A stretch of 64,000 nt of DNA, taken from contig CANTUQ010000119.1 in the NCBI GenBank assembly GCA_947683425.1, positions 2,789,001-2,853,000 on the forward strand. The letters run 5' to 3'. Below are positions 34,765-46,090 of the stretch, one piece after another. A program made the translations under genes and the position numbers. This DNA is from Excoecaria cochinchinensis (lineage: Eukaryota > Streptophyta > Magnoliopsida > Malpighiales > Euphorbiaceae). Below the pieces are notes generated by a model. That model saw nothing but the letters and a program-made list of their open reading frames with translations. It did no database searches and had not been told where the DNA came from. Numbering within the stretch: the first letter of the stretch is position 1; every line of letters starts with the position of its first letter.

Positions 34765-36440
34765 GTCATCGTAGGTCCAGGCAAAAACTTTTTCATATTT
34801 TTTATTATTCTCTTGAATTTTTCTCTCTCATCAGGAGTTATATTTGATGCTATTAAGATTTCCTTCGGATTTTCCGAGGTTCCAAGATCAAAAGGCGTGG
34901 TATCAGTGGAATCAATATCAAAAATAGATGGGATATGATCATGTTCATGCATGTTGAGATTATTGGAAACATCGCACAAATAAGCAAAATCATTCATCTT
35001 ACTAATAATATTATTATTGTCATTTACATTATAAAAAAGTTCCGGAATAAAAAGACAATCTAAGCTAGTATCTTCTTCAGCTTCCGTTGAGGTCAATGCT
35101 GCAGCAGCTTGTGCCTCGGCTTCCTGGCTTGGCATAGGCCTTTCAACTATCCCTGAGGAAATCTTCAAATCCCCAATCTTCAGTTCTGGCTCTACCATTT
35201 TTTCCTTCCCTTTCAGCCTGGCAACTAACATCTTCTCGGTGACAACCTCTTCGGACTCATCTCTACCCCAGGCAATGCATTGGGTCATAACTTCCTCATC
35301 CCAGAAGCCCTCAGCCGCTTTAATAACTCCCACATCCCAGTCAAAAACATCACTGAAGATCTCAAATCCAGGGACAATCTTTCCCTTCACCCACTGTGGC
35401 TCATCTTCACCAGTATAAGCGCATACTGAGGATGGGGGCACAAAGCTTTCTGAAATGTGAGGGATCGTTTCCGTCGTCTTCTTTTTGCTAAGCCCGCCTT
35501 TGTATCCCAAACCCTTCCGATCTTTCTGACCTCGAGTAGTGATTGCGGATTGCGGCCCTTGCGAATTTCTACCAAGACCAACCCCAGGGAGATAGTGCAT
35601 CCTCTTCATCATATTAACCACTGGAGGGCTATCCAATGACCTCTGCTCTTCCCCTATCACCGATACATGAAAACCACTGAATGGCTGATTAGCAATCTCT
35701 AGGGCCGATACCTGATTATCCCTGGCCGCCTTAATGGTTACCACCTCGCCTTCATGTGGGAATTTTATCATCTGGTGTAGCGTAGACGGCACTCTCCCTA
35801 GTTTATGAAACCAGGGCCTCTCAAGTAATGCCGAGAAGTTGGCCGAAATGGGCAAAACTACAAATTCTGTCTCTGTCTTAATAGGTCCAGCCTTGACCAA
35901 AGTCTTGAACGTCCCCGAAGCTTGCCTTCTGGAATTATCGTAAGCTGTAATAGTCAAATCTGACTCGCTAAGCATACCCTCATCCAAACCGAAAGCCTGA
36001 AGCACCACCAGAGGGCAAACATTTATAGATGAGCCGTCATCTACCATAACGCAAGCAGTGTGCTTGCCACTGATTTGCGCCTTAATGTACAGCGATCGGT
36101 TATGATTATGGCCTTCGACTGGCAAGTCGGCATCAGAATACACTAATCTCTCTCCTAATCCCCCTTTTACAAGGTCTAACAATTCTGATGGAGAGATTGT
36201 AGTAGCCACAGTAGACTCAGTCAAAGCTTCTACCAACTTTTGTCTATGAGAAGGGGACTGCCTCAGAAGATCCCATACAGATATTTGAGCCGTGGTCTTC
36301 TTCAACTGTTTGACTATCTGATTCTCTTCCAGCTCTTTCTTTGTTGATGCCTGCGCGGGTTCCGGTGACCTTTCTATCTCTGGGACTACTCTTCCACTTC
36401 TCGTTACAGCTCCTACTTCTTTTCCCTCTTCATCTGACTT
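34765..36440 (-). pseudogene. Protease region with G-patch of Tat-like element
   Basis: The frame opens at about 36440 and includes ISVWDLLRQSPSHRQKLVEAL. The retropepsin site is VMVDDGSSINVCP at about 36050-36010. A glycine-rich GVGLGRNSQGPQSA...GLGYKGG stretch at about 35600-35490 matches a G-patch, which many plant gypsy elements carry after the protease. About 150 residues before RT are acidic and poorly conserved. Near 34800 the frame must shift at an A-run (AATAAAAAATATG) to enter RT. This may be a mutation or a slippery site. Confidence 0.75.
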
Positions 36441-37985
36441 CTACAGATCCAAAGATAGTTCAACTTCCTCCTCATTTTCTTCACCGCTTTCGATACTAGA
36501 CCAACAATCAATTATCGCTACAGACATCCTTTCCCCCTTGGCCCCAGGGCGAGTAACAGCAACATACTCATTCCCATACAAGTCCTGCAGCACGTACCAT
36601 TCTGGTAGGCTTGATCCAATCATGAAAATGGGTGGTGGCACAGCATTATAGCCAGGCTTCTTTTTTTCCTCTCTCCACTCGGGGTCAGTGATTTGTTTGC
36701 TGTCAATCAAATCCTGGATTGAGTGACTCAATGCTTTACAATTATCCGTTAAATGGCCCGTATGCTGATGAAAAGCACAGTACTCATTATTTTTATGCCC
36801 CAGCGCCCCTTGCGTCATAGTAGGCCTGGGAGGCAAAGGCTGTAACTTCCCTTCTTTCATCAACCTTCTCAAAACCCAAGACAATGGTCTTCCTAAGTTC
36901 GAAAACTTTCTCGGGGTCGTTGCGTCAGTAGCAGACACCTCAACTGTTCTTCTGGTGCTACCATTGGGACCGGCTTGCTTATTTGTCCCTAGACTGGTAT
37001 TAGCTCTCTTAGCTTAATTGTCATTGCTCGCCTTTCGGGCTAAGTATTCCCCTTCCGCTTCTATGGCTATGTCCTTCAAAGACTCCCAGTCTTTTAGACC
37101 CTTCATCTTCAAACCTTCTTTCAAGTACGAGCTCGCGTTCTTGATGAACAAACGGATCTGGTCTTAAGTGTCTGGCTTTCTCCTCATCTCCATTACTCTA
37201 CTCCGCCAGCGGGTTAGGTAATCATGGAAGGATTTCCCGACCTTTTGTTGAAGCAACTCCAAATCCTTGAGGGTTACCTCCATCCTTGTGTTGCAGTCGT
37301 ACTGCCTTAAAAACTCCTCAGTGAGCATATCCCAATCCTCCTTGCTTCGGCGGTCGAGGCTGTGGTACCAATCTTTGGTGGGGTCAGTTAGGCTCAAGCA
37401 AAAGTACTCCACTTTCTGCGTCTTGGACAAGGTAGTCCCTTTCATGATCAAGGAATACTGCTTTACATGGGCGGTCGGGTCAGAAGTGCCGTCAAACTTA
37501 GGAACATCAGGCATCTTGAAATTGTATGGGATCGGGTCATCTCCCTCCAGCTCCTTATCTTCTAGGTTCATCCCTTGGCCTCTACCCAATATGCGGGCCA
37601 TAGCCTCAAACTTCTCTTCCATCTTCTTCCAGATGAACTCCTCGGTCTGGGGTGCCTTCCCCCTCTCATATACAACGCTCATTTTGTCATCTTCATTCTC
37701 CCGGTCATCTTCTAACCTCAGCGCTTGTCTCCTTCTCTGGATCCCGGAAGCCACTGATCTCAGATCTATAGGTGGTGGTCGAATCGGTTCCTCCTGTCTT
37801 TCTACTCTTTCCTCTTCCCGCTCATTTTATCTCATGGGAGGAGGAGGAGGATTTTGCGGAGCAACCTGCTGAGCCATTGTAGCTAACATATTCATCATAT
37901 GGCCCTCGAACTCCTCAAACCTTCTACCCACTTCTTCAGCAATCAAAGCCCTGGTAGCATCATTTTCCCTTGGTGAGTTTGCCAT
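36441..37985 (-). pseudogene. gag: Gag of Tat-like element
   Basis: The ATG at about 37985 starts MANSPRENDATRALIAEEVG. In the same frame a TAA follows near 37830, then the main capsid region (37754-37167) with MPDVPKFDGTSDPTAHVKQY, FCLSLTDPTKDWYHSL and a WDMLTEEFLRQYD motif. Stops lie near 37164 and 37015. The downstream part contains the Cys/His cluster YCAFHQHTGHLTDNC (about 36790-36740), as usual for Tat-type Gag. All parts share one frame with the protease, so the original was a continuous Gag-protease ORF. Confidence 0.8.
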
Positions 37986-38792
37986 CTCTGATACAGTACC
38001 ACTGATTTCTGAATGGGTTTCTAGAAGACTCTCTCTTTCTTGCAGCTCAAATACAGAAACTCTGATCAGTCGTCCGGTCGGTCCTCTCGTCCACCTGGGC
38101 AGATCTATGATGGCTGCATAGATAAGGTGTTAGAATGATGCATGAAATGCAAATGAAATGCATGGCCGTGATATGCAACATCCACAAATCACAGGCAAGC
38201 AAATAGGTCCTTCCACCCTTATTGCTCCCACACACGTGGTCGTGCGGTCTCTTTCCTAGGCGGGATTAATCCACGGGTCAGCGGGGAACCCAATGGACAC
38301 GGATGGTGCGCGGTGAAGAACCGGCAGCATAACACTCCTATGCTAATGCACAAGCGCATGGATAATGATCATCATGTATTTAGACATCCCAAATATATCG
38401 ACACGGCCCTACCGGGGCATGGAAGCCTTTGGCTAGGTTACCAAGCAAGACATCTGGATTCACCCAATACATAATGACCCATACAGCAAGCATGATGTTA
38501 CGATTCGTATCACCTAGGGAGAGTATCTACGACCACTATATGAGCTTTGGTCGAGGGAGATATTACTTTAAGGCTACCCAAGCATGATCCCTGCCGACAG
38601 GTCTAGCTCATCGCAAGTATAACGGCCGATCGGGTCATCATTTTATATACCAAATGGTACGAAGTTTGGGCTGGTGATTATCCTTAACACTTCCCCATAT
38701 TGAGTGAACGTAGGGTTGTGCTTCGGGAATGCACCGAGGTTAAGAAGGGACCAATCTAGCATATTCTAAGGCTCTAATGGGTCGAACCATTA
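37986..38792 (-). other. Untranslated leader of Tat-like element
   Basis: About 0.8 kb lies between the primer site and the Gag ATG. No ORF or repeat of note is seen. This is the expected position of packaging and leader sequences. Confidence 0.5.
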
Positions 38793-38811
38793 CTCCTAGT
38801 GGAGTCACCAC
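38793..38811 (-). promoter_or_regulatory. Primer binding site of Tat-like element
   Basis: On the minus strand TGGTGACTCCACTAGGAG directly follows the 5' LTR. It resembles the TGGCGACTCnnCTGGGG-type site of Tat/Ogre elements, unlike the tRNA-Met sites of the copia and Tekay copies here. Tat/Ogre sites are usually ascribed to tRNA-Arg. Confidence 0.6.
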
Positions 38812-40874
38812 TGTGACGCACGCCGGGCCCCGCGTGCCGCCCGTACGACCGCACGCTCGAGGGCGATCGGGGCATTTGTGGGTCCGTTGGCAACTTGCAA
38901 TGAATTGCGAGTGCGTCTATTTTGGGCAACAAGGAGGTTTCATAGAGTCGCCACCCAATAGAATATTGAGAAAGTTTCTCTCGCCTCGGAGAGCCTAAGA
39001 CTGCGCTTACTATCCATTTTGGGCCAACCAAAGGGGTCTTTGAGGGTAAACCTCTCTCCCTAAGGAGCCTAGGATTAACGTCTAAGTCTCGTGACACAAG
39101 AGGTGTCTTGGAGGTCTTAGTTCCAACGAGTGATCGGATAGACCTCTCACCTCTTTAAGCCCAAAGACCAGAGTTGGGTTCGGAACTTCTCATATATTTC
39201 TATCTCGATTATTTTATGATTAAATTTTGAACTCATTAATTCGCTCTCTCTCCATACGATGCAGTTTAATTAAAAGCGCATTTCATTCACGCGTTAAAGC
39301 GATAGATAAATAAAAGGATATTAAATAAAAAAAATTACAATAACACAAGGAGCGGAATACAACTCCCATTTATAAATGTGCAATACATACATAAGACGAG
39401 AGATTATTTATTTTGAGGACTTTGGTCCTCGCATGCATTTATTATAAAAATGATGTTTTTATTGTGGGAATTTTTCATTGGATGGAAAATAGGACATTGG
39501 ATCCTTAATTTTATGAAGATCTCTTTTTATTAAATATAAAACATTCATCAATTTTTATATTTAAAGAGATACAAAAAGTATATTCATGTACATAAAATAA
39601 TTAATAAATAAACAAATGAGCGAAATAACTAAGAAAGTTAGAAAACTAAACCGGACGGAATCCTCCGAGCATGGTAGATTGCCCCTCGAGCTCCGAACAG
39701 TCCAAGAAAATCATATATGCTCACAAAAGGTTAATGAGTGTTAATATACAAAAAGCGCAATATAAAGAAAGCTCTAAGACTTGAGAGAGATAAAAAAAGG
39801 AAAAAGGGGTTTGAAAATGGGGAGACATAACCCAGGGACGGCCACTGCCGAGTGACCGACGGGTGTCAGTTAAAGTGACCGACGTGCCCCATCGCTCACT
39901 CGAGAGAGGGCGTCTGTGGGTGGGGTGACCGACGGGCGTCGGTGAAACAGATGACCCGTCGGTCACCACTGTCTCTAAAAAACGACAGCAAAACTAATTT
40001 TTCAAAGCAAAAATAGATTTTTACCACAAAATGAGATGAAAAGGATCAAAATAAAGAAATATGAAAGCAAAAAGTAAAAAAAATAAGAATGAAAATAGAA
40101 ATAAAGATGAGGTAATAGGGAGAAGAAGTCCGGAATGTTTACCCTCAGATAATATTTTGGTTGGATTTTGATGTCGATTAGAGTCCCGCATGCTCCACGA
40201 GAAGACAAAATGAAAGATCAAGAATGAGAAAAATAGATTGTTTCCTTCTTGATTCTTCAAAAAACTGAAATTTGGAATCAAAACCTTAGGAAAACTAATT
40301 AGATTTAGCTCCTTTTTAATGGTTTGATTCTTAAACTAAAAGAGATTTCTTAAGATTTGTATTTGCTGGAGGAGAGAGAGAACAAGTGTTAATTTTGACA
40401 GAGTTTCCCCTTTTGAAATTTTCTCCAACCCTCTTCTAGGTGGGAAATAAAAGTTTTTATAGACCAAGGGCGACCGACGGGCGTCGGTTTAATACTACTG
40501 ATACAAGGATTCAACCGACGGACCTGCAATTCTCACCGACGGGCGTCGGAGAGATTGCGTGCTCCGGGAAATTAGGTTGCGTGCCCCGGAAGGTCAGGTC
40601 CCTCCGACGGGCGTTGAAAAATCCCAAAGGCCGTCTATGACCCGAAGCGACGGTCTTGCCATTGACAGACGGGCAGACCGCCGGTGGAGAAAATACATGT
40701 TTTTGACCCCAAAATTCCTCATTTCCTCCCTCTTTCCTACGAAGACTGAAAGAATACATTTCTCGTGAAGTAGGGGACCAAAACTTCCGAATCTCAACCG
40801 TTTGTACGGACTCGAACGTTGATTCCTCATTGGGTAATCTCTGATCCAGACCGCCTCGGGACAGGGTGCTTACA
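38812..40874 (-). repeat. 5' LTR of Tat-like element
   Basis: The LTR is 2,063 bp. On the minus strand it starts TGTAAGCACC and ends GGCGTGCGTCACA. TATA-like CTATAAAAAC lies at 40462-40453 (minus). Palindromes CCGACGGGCGTCGG and derivatives lie at about 40473-40620 and 39855-39965. Short ORFs in it have no coding signal. Confidence 0.9.
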
Positions 40875-41745
40875 GTTATCTTCTTCATTTGAATTTGACA
40901 CATAAGTAGGGACATACTTTTCTGAATTGTCATTGCCATCTTGTCTTTGTGAGTGGCCTGCCAGAGGTTGAAATTGGTTGTTCAAATCCATTGCATTCAA
41001 TAAGCTGGCTTCCATTATGTTAGTGTGAGATGAGTTGGCTTCTGAGATATTTGGAACCACTTGTGATGAGCTGGCTATCGAAAGATTAATCCTGAGTTGT
41101 CCTACTTGTGAAGATCCAACATGTGTATTATTTCTGACCCAATACTGATAATCTTCTTTGATGACGTTCCAATAGTTTGAAAGATAAGATTCCCAAGAGA
41201 TATCATCATCAAGCCAATTTGGCCATATTTCTTTTGGAATAACACCATTTTTGCAAAAAGGTGATGTATGAGATTAGACCACTTGATAATGAACCGAGGA
41301 TGAAAATTATGACAGGCTTTCTTGAGGGACTAATGTAGGGTTCTGAAATGGTAGGTGATGGCTACTGACTTATATTTTTCATGTAACCAAACATTATTTC
41401 TATGAAAGATATAAGTTGTTCTTACCTCCCATGAATGTGAAACTCCAAGAACATTAGCTTCTCTGATGAAAATGGATTTCCATTAATCTAATGATTTGAA
41501 CTTTGAGGAAAGTTTTGAGATGATGATTCTACTTTGTTCCTTGAATTATTTCTTGGATATAACTTGCCATGTGTCTGTTATGAATTTCAAAAGTAATGTA
41601 ATGGAGATGAAGGTAATGCCATAGGAAACAGAGGAGTTCTTTAAGCCAAATGATAGGAGCTTCCATGTGAAAATGGAGAAATCCCATAAGAGCTACAAAA
41701 GGATATTGTGGGTAATAACTCAACTGATCCCAATATAATGGCCCT
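40875..41745 (-). pseudogene. Pararetrovirus copy 1, downstream-ORF region right of the Tat element
   Basis: This continues the minus-strand viral segment broken by the Tat insertion. On the minus strand it starts at about 41745 with the same sequence (YYPQYPFVALMGF and upstream bases) that ends the plus-strand segment at 21668-21745. It then encodes, through several stops, parts of the ORF that follows RNase H in this virus type (compare 58255-59232). Its function in the virus is unknown. The duplicated start proves that the two segments are separate pieces of viral genome. Confidence 0.65.
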
Positions 41746-42588
41746 ATCGAAAATTGAAAACGAGATAGATTAATTTTCTTATGTATTTTGATAGATTTTT
41801 TTATTTATTTTTTTTTGTTGTGTACTACCAATAAATGTAGTTAAGTATCGCCTACTTTAATTTTTCAAATTTAGTGTGAATTTGTATTTGTTATTTGTAA
41901 AATGAATAAGTACAAGTGTTCAATAAATCATTATTAAAATTTAGATGTTGAAATAAATTATTGAGTTAAATTCAAGTGCTTGTATATGTATTAAGCCTAT
42001 TATTTATTTTAAGAACTCAATAACCAAAAATCATAAATCAGGGACACAAAGATGTGTTTTGCAATATAAAGCGCTTCATGCCATGTTATAACATATTAAA
42101 ATTTCAAAAACATGAAACCATTTAGGAGTAAATTTTTGTTTGGACAAAAGAAAAAGAATATTGTGGGTGGTCTTGGTTTGCAACTCCGATTCAATTTTGC
42201 AAAAAAAAAATGTTAAATATTAAAAAATAATGAAAGAAAAAAGTCATAAAATTACGAGAAAATCACTAATTTAGTGGTTTAATATTTAAATCATGAGATT
42301 ACTATAGATAATCATAACATGAAGGCGGAAGTTTTTCCAAATAAAAAACCAAGCCATAATATACCATATAAAACTATAGCAACACTCCACACCATACCGT
42401 AACATATTAAAATTTCGAAAATATGAAGCCAAAGAGGGTAAATTTTTGTTTGGGCAAAAGAAAAAAATATTGCGGCTGGTCTTGGTTTGCAATTCATATT
42501 AAATTTATTTAAATATTTAAGTTTTACAATTTTTTCATTTTTATTAAATTCTAAAGGATAATGAACTGAAACTATTAAATATTAATAG
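41746..42588. repeat. AT-rich intergenic DNA with a direct repeat
   Basis: There are no genes. A roughly 120-bp segment at about 42065-42186 recurs at about 42365-42497, offset about 311 bp. Both contain TAACATATTAAAATTTC and a (T/C)TTTTGTTTGG(A/G)CAAAAG motif. The 9-bp target duplication of the next element is at 42580-42588. Confidence 0.6.
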
Positions 42589-43053
42589 GGCCAAATGTGC
42601 ATTTTTGCGCATATCGTTTGCCAAAATAGGCAAATTTACCCTCAACATTTATTTTTGTGCAAATTTGTCCTTAACGTTTATAAAATTAGAGATTTTTGCT
42701 CCTGCTGTTAGCGGTCAACTAACTTATTAACGGTCAAAGTTATCGGTAATTGACGGCAGCGGCAAAAATCTCCTATTTTACAAATGTTAGGGCCAAATTT
42801 GCACGTTTGAAAAAACGTTAGGGGCAAAAATACACGTTTGGCACCCAAACGTTTGATCCACATGTCCAATGGATGTATGACACGTGTTTCACTAACAGTC
42901 AACTAACGTATTAACGGTCAAAGTTAGCGGCAATTGACTGTAGGGTAAAAATCTGCTATTTTACAAATGTTAAGAGCAAATTTGCCTCAAAATAAATATT
43001 AAGGGCAAATTTGCTCATTTTGGTAAACGACAGGTACAAAAATGCACTTAGCC
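42589..43053. mobile_element. Mutator-type MITE, 465 bp
   Basis: Ends are GGCCAAATGTGCATTTTTG and, reversed, GGCTAAGTGCATTTTTGT. Imperfect inverted similarity continues for about 80 bp into the element. A perfect 9-bp duplication TATTAATAG flanks it (42580-42588 and 43054-43062), the hallmark of Mutator-like elements. It has no coding capacity. The interior contains a direct repeat of about 90 bp (about 42712-42800 and 42896-42983). Confidence 0.85.
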
Positions 43054-43186
43054 TATTAATAGTTATCTTTTTTCTTAAAACTATTTTATATTTTAAAAAT
43101 CTGTTATATATAATATATTCTAAAACTCTATTATATTCAAAAATATCAATTTTAATTTTATCAATCACTAAAAATAAAATTCAAAT

Positions 43187-43417
43187 ATAAATATTATTTT
43201 TTTTTTCGGGCATGCCATATTAAAGTTATTCAATTTTCACATAAACCAACAGATTTAGCGCTTTTTTATTTTTATTTCATCCCAAAATGGGGGTTTGATA
43301 ATTTACTCTAAAATTCATGTTTTTACCTTCCCAAACAGGAAACGAAACCTTAAACATAGTGTAAGCCACACAATTGAATGAAGCAGATCAGTGATTAGGA
43401 AATTGAGGAAGATCGTA
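43187..43417 (+). promoter_or_regulatory. Putative promoter and 5' leader of RCC1-family gene
   Basis: TATAAATA at 43187-43194 lies about 230 bp upstream of the start codon, in the right place and orientation for a core promoter with a leader of about 200 nt. No other element was recognised. Confidence 0.35.
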
Positions 43418-43676
43418 ATGTTGTGTAGAGTCAGCTTGAAAATCAGAACAAAAAAATTGGGGTTGGTTATATTTAATTACAAATATAAAAGATGGATGTC
43501 GACGGAGCGGACGAGAGGAAGATATGCTGCGGTGTGGGGAAATGGGGATTTTGGGAGGTTAGGATTGGGGAGTTTGGATTCTCAATGGAGGCCTAAGCTT
43601 CTGCGTTTCTCTGCCTTTGCTAATGAAGCCCTTAAATCCATTGCCTGTGGCGGAGCTCACACCCTCTTCTTAACAG
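43418..43676 (+). CDS. RCC1/UVR8-family protein, exon 1
   Basis: The ATG at 43418 begins MLCRVSLKIRTKKLG, a basic, Ser/Arg/Lys-rich, acid-free N-terminus suggesting an organelle (mitochondrial) presequence. A second in-frame ATG lies 26 codons later. After it comes an RCC1 repeat: RYAAVWGNGDFGRLGLG and ALKSIACGGAHTLFLT. The 259-bp exon ends in ACAG/GTTCTC with phase 1, and joins exon 2 to give LFLTESGRVFATGLND, a typical RCC1 beta-propeller blade. This is the only clear host gene in the window. The closest type I can think of is the organellar RCC1/UVR8-like RUG3, but that is inference. The rest of the gene lies beyond exon 3, outside the window or displaced by insertions. No stop or frameshift is seen. 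Confidence 0.85.
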
Positions 43677-45467
43677 GTTCTCTTTTCTTTTATATTCCAG
43701 CTTGTCTTGTTGTTTTTCAAAATGAAATTCTTGAAAATCCGACTTTGAAAATGAAATGATGAAACTGATAATTTTTATTATCCTATAATTCATCAGGACA
43801 GTTGCAGAAAGTGATTGTTCATTTTTTTTTATAAGATTTCGAATTACTGGTGTTTTGAGCACCAATCTTCATTTCATCATGATTTGGGAAGTTTTTGTTG
43901 GTTCTTGTGATTCATTTGTCAGTCTTAGGCCTTAAGAAGGGGGACGAATTTATGAAATGCCGCCTGAGAGTAGATCCTTTTGACATCTATATGGTTCTAA
44001 CTGCAATATTCCAAGGAATAACCCAAAGTGTCCATCCTAATAAGGATTAGGCAAGTTTGGGAATCAAGTTTGCAACAAGAGGTGGTTCTTCATGAGCTTA
44101 TTTATCTTTAGTGGACATCCCAACTTGTAAAGTTTTTTTTGAAACTTGCACTGTTATTGAATACTTGGAAGTTGAAGTGTCAGCCTAAGTGTATGCGCGC
44201 GCTTTTTCTTTAGCTGGTAAGCATATGATTAGAGGAGATCTGGTTTTTGTCATCCTTCCTCACCTTATAATTCATTTTAAGGTCTTTCCTTATTTTATTT
44301 TATTTTATTTTTCTGATGGATATTGGGCCACAATTTCTGTCCTTTCTAAACATGAAGCATTGATGTTATTCTCCCACAGCTTATCACTGATTAACTCCTA
44401 AGCTTGGGAATATTTAAGTGGTTAATTGGCTTGAAATGAGTATTGTCAATACCAGAATTGCCCCTGAATTTGGCCTTCCATAGATGGCTTAGTGCTTGTG
44501 TTTGCTTCTTCCTATGGATTTCCACATTATGACTTGACAGAAAGAAAAACAAAACAAAAAGGTGCTCTTTTCCCATTGCGTTTTGTAGTGACTCTAGTAT
44601 TGAACAACTGCTGCTATGGTATAACAAACTAAGATATGCAAAATACAAGATTGGTTTCCACAGCCTGTCACTGATTATCGCATTTATTATTCTGCTGTGG
44701 TATCCGGTGTATGTCTTTGAATAACAACTGGTCAAAGAAATATTTAGATTATCATTAACTATTTCACTTCATACATTTGCTTCTGGATGCAATTAAAAGT
44801 TTCTACTTCATGCCCTATATAGTTTCTACACCAGAATCATAATTTTTTTTAAGAAGTTTCTAATGTCGCCTTTTTTTTCCTTTTTTTTGTTCTTTCAGAA
44901 GAAAATATGGAGTTCAAATCCTTAGTGTCAATGACCTATTTAGCCTAGTAAAGATATTTTCTTTTTCGTTTCTCCAAATAAAATAGTTTAGTGGTTGGAA
45001 TGAAGAACCAGAAAGGAAATTTCAGGCTGCTAGGGCTTAAAGTAGGATGGACTAATTTTTGCTTTTCTTTCCATTTTCATTTTTTGATAGGGTTAGTTTA
45101 ACTTGAAATGAATAAATCACATAGATGTATCCAATCCATGAAGCATTGTTTCTAAGTTAAACAGACATGGAAAACCCTGTTTTTAATAGCAGAATTGGGA
45201 ACTGTTTACGAAATTGTATCATTGTTAGAGGGTTAGACTCTACTGATAACTAGTATCATGAGTTTGGCCAAACCATTCACAAGTTCTACTCCCTCCATCG
45301 TATGGCATACTTCCATTTTCACATAGATTAAGCAAAATGAAACTAATATTCTTTTGAACTATAAATTTTTTCTATATTTTTTTTCTGATATTCCACTATA
45401 TTTATCGGGGGCATATTTGAAATGTAAAAGTTATTTTATATTTTTCAATAATAGGATATATTAAATA

Positions 45468-45668
45468 TATCAGTGTAGATAGTATCATATTAGTGTAGAT
45501 AGTATAAATGTATATATTCAGTTTCCTATTCAGCATAGCGAGATATAGGAGTAGAATCATAGGCTAACAGATACTAGTTTCCTTAGTTAGCTTTTCTATT
45601 TTTGTATAAATACCCTATGTTTTATTGAATACGAAGGAGGAGGGTGTTTGATCTCTCAAAATTTGTCA
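45468..45668 (+). repeat. 5' LTR of copia element
   Basis: It begins TATCAGTGTAGATAG and ends TTTGTCA. Compared with the 3' LTR it contains an extra tandem copy of the first 20 or so bases (ATTAGTGTAGATAG at about 45489). It has TATAAATA (about 45607) as a plausible promoter. It differs from the 3' LTR at about 8-9 of some 180 aligned positions. Confidence 0.85.
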
Positions 45669-46090
45669 TGGTATCAGAGCCACTTAGGCTATTTTGAATT
45701 TCTGGGTTTATTTTTGGCTTCTTGAATTTTTTTCGGGGTTGGTATTTTTTGGGATTCTTTTGGGTTACCTATTTCTGGGTCTATCGGATCTCACCGCCCA
45801 CCAAGGAAGTAGCGCCGGTGTGTTTCCGGCCTGTTCTCCAAGTCCTGTGATCGGGTGTTGCGCGAGTGTGTCTCACGCGCCGTCTGTAGGTTTCGGGTAC
45901 TGTTCCACGCTCTGGCGAGTGAAAGCGCGTGAGGCAGCGTCTTCTTCTCCGCCGTCGCAATCCTCTTTCCGGTGCTTCTTCGGTGTCGACGTGGTCCTTT
46001 GGCTTTGTTTGGGGGGTGGACAGTTGCAATTTTGGGCTCCTGCTTCTGGATCTGCTTTGCGTTAATTTCTTGTTTCCAATTTTTTTTGCA

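Larger units (their letters stand above)
23643..40874 (-). mobile_element. Complete Tat-like Ty3/gypsy retrotransposon, 17.2 kb
   Basis: The element is bounded by a perfect 5-bp duplication GTTAT (23638-23642 and 40875-40879). Its LTRs are of nearly equal length (2,064 and 2,063 bp). On the minus strand the order is 5' LTR, primer site, gag, protease with G-patch, RT-RNaseH, a second archaeal-type RNase H, integrase, an extra ORF pair, a tandem-repeat zone, polypurine tract and 3' LTR. The second RNase H between RNase H and integrase is diagnostic for the Tat clade (Ogre/Retand relatives). It sits inside pararetrovirus copy 1 and is therefore younger than it. Stops, two frameshifts and a changed RT active site show it is inactive. 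Confidence 0.9.

Noticed and set aside
37267..37872. Plus-strand frame of 201 codons opposite gag
   Set aside because: It is antisense to a well-supported Gag frame, Ser/Leu-rich, with no recognisable domain.
43391..43417. GTG as start codon extending RCC1 exon 1 upstream
   Set aside because: Nuclear plant genes start at ATG; the first in-frame ATG is at 43418 and gives a plausible organelle presequence.
45694..46065. 123-codon frame in the copia leader
   Set aside because: It lies between the primer site and the Gag ATG and has no motif; the supported start is at 46091.
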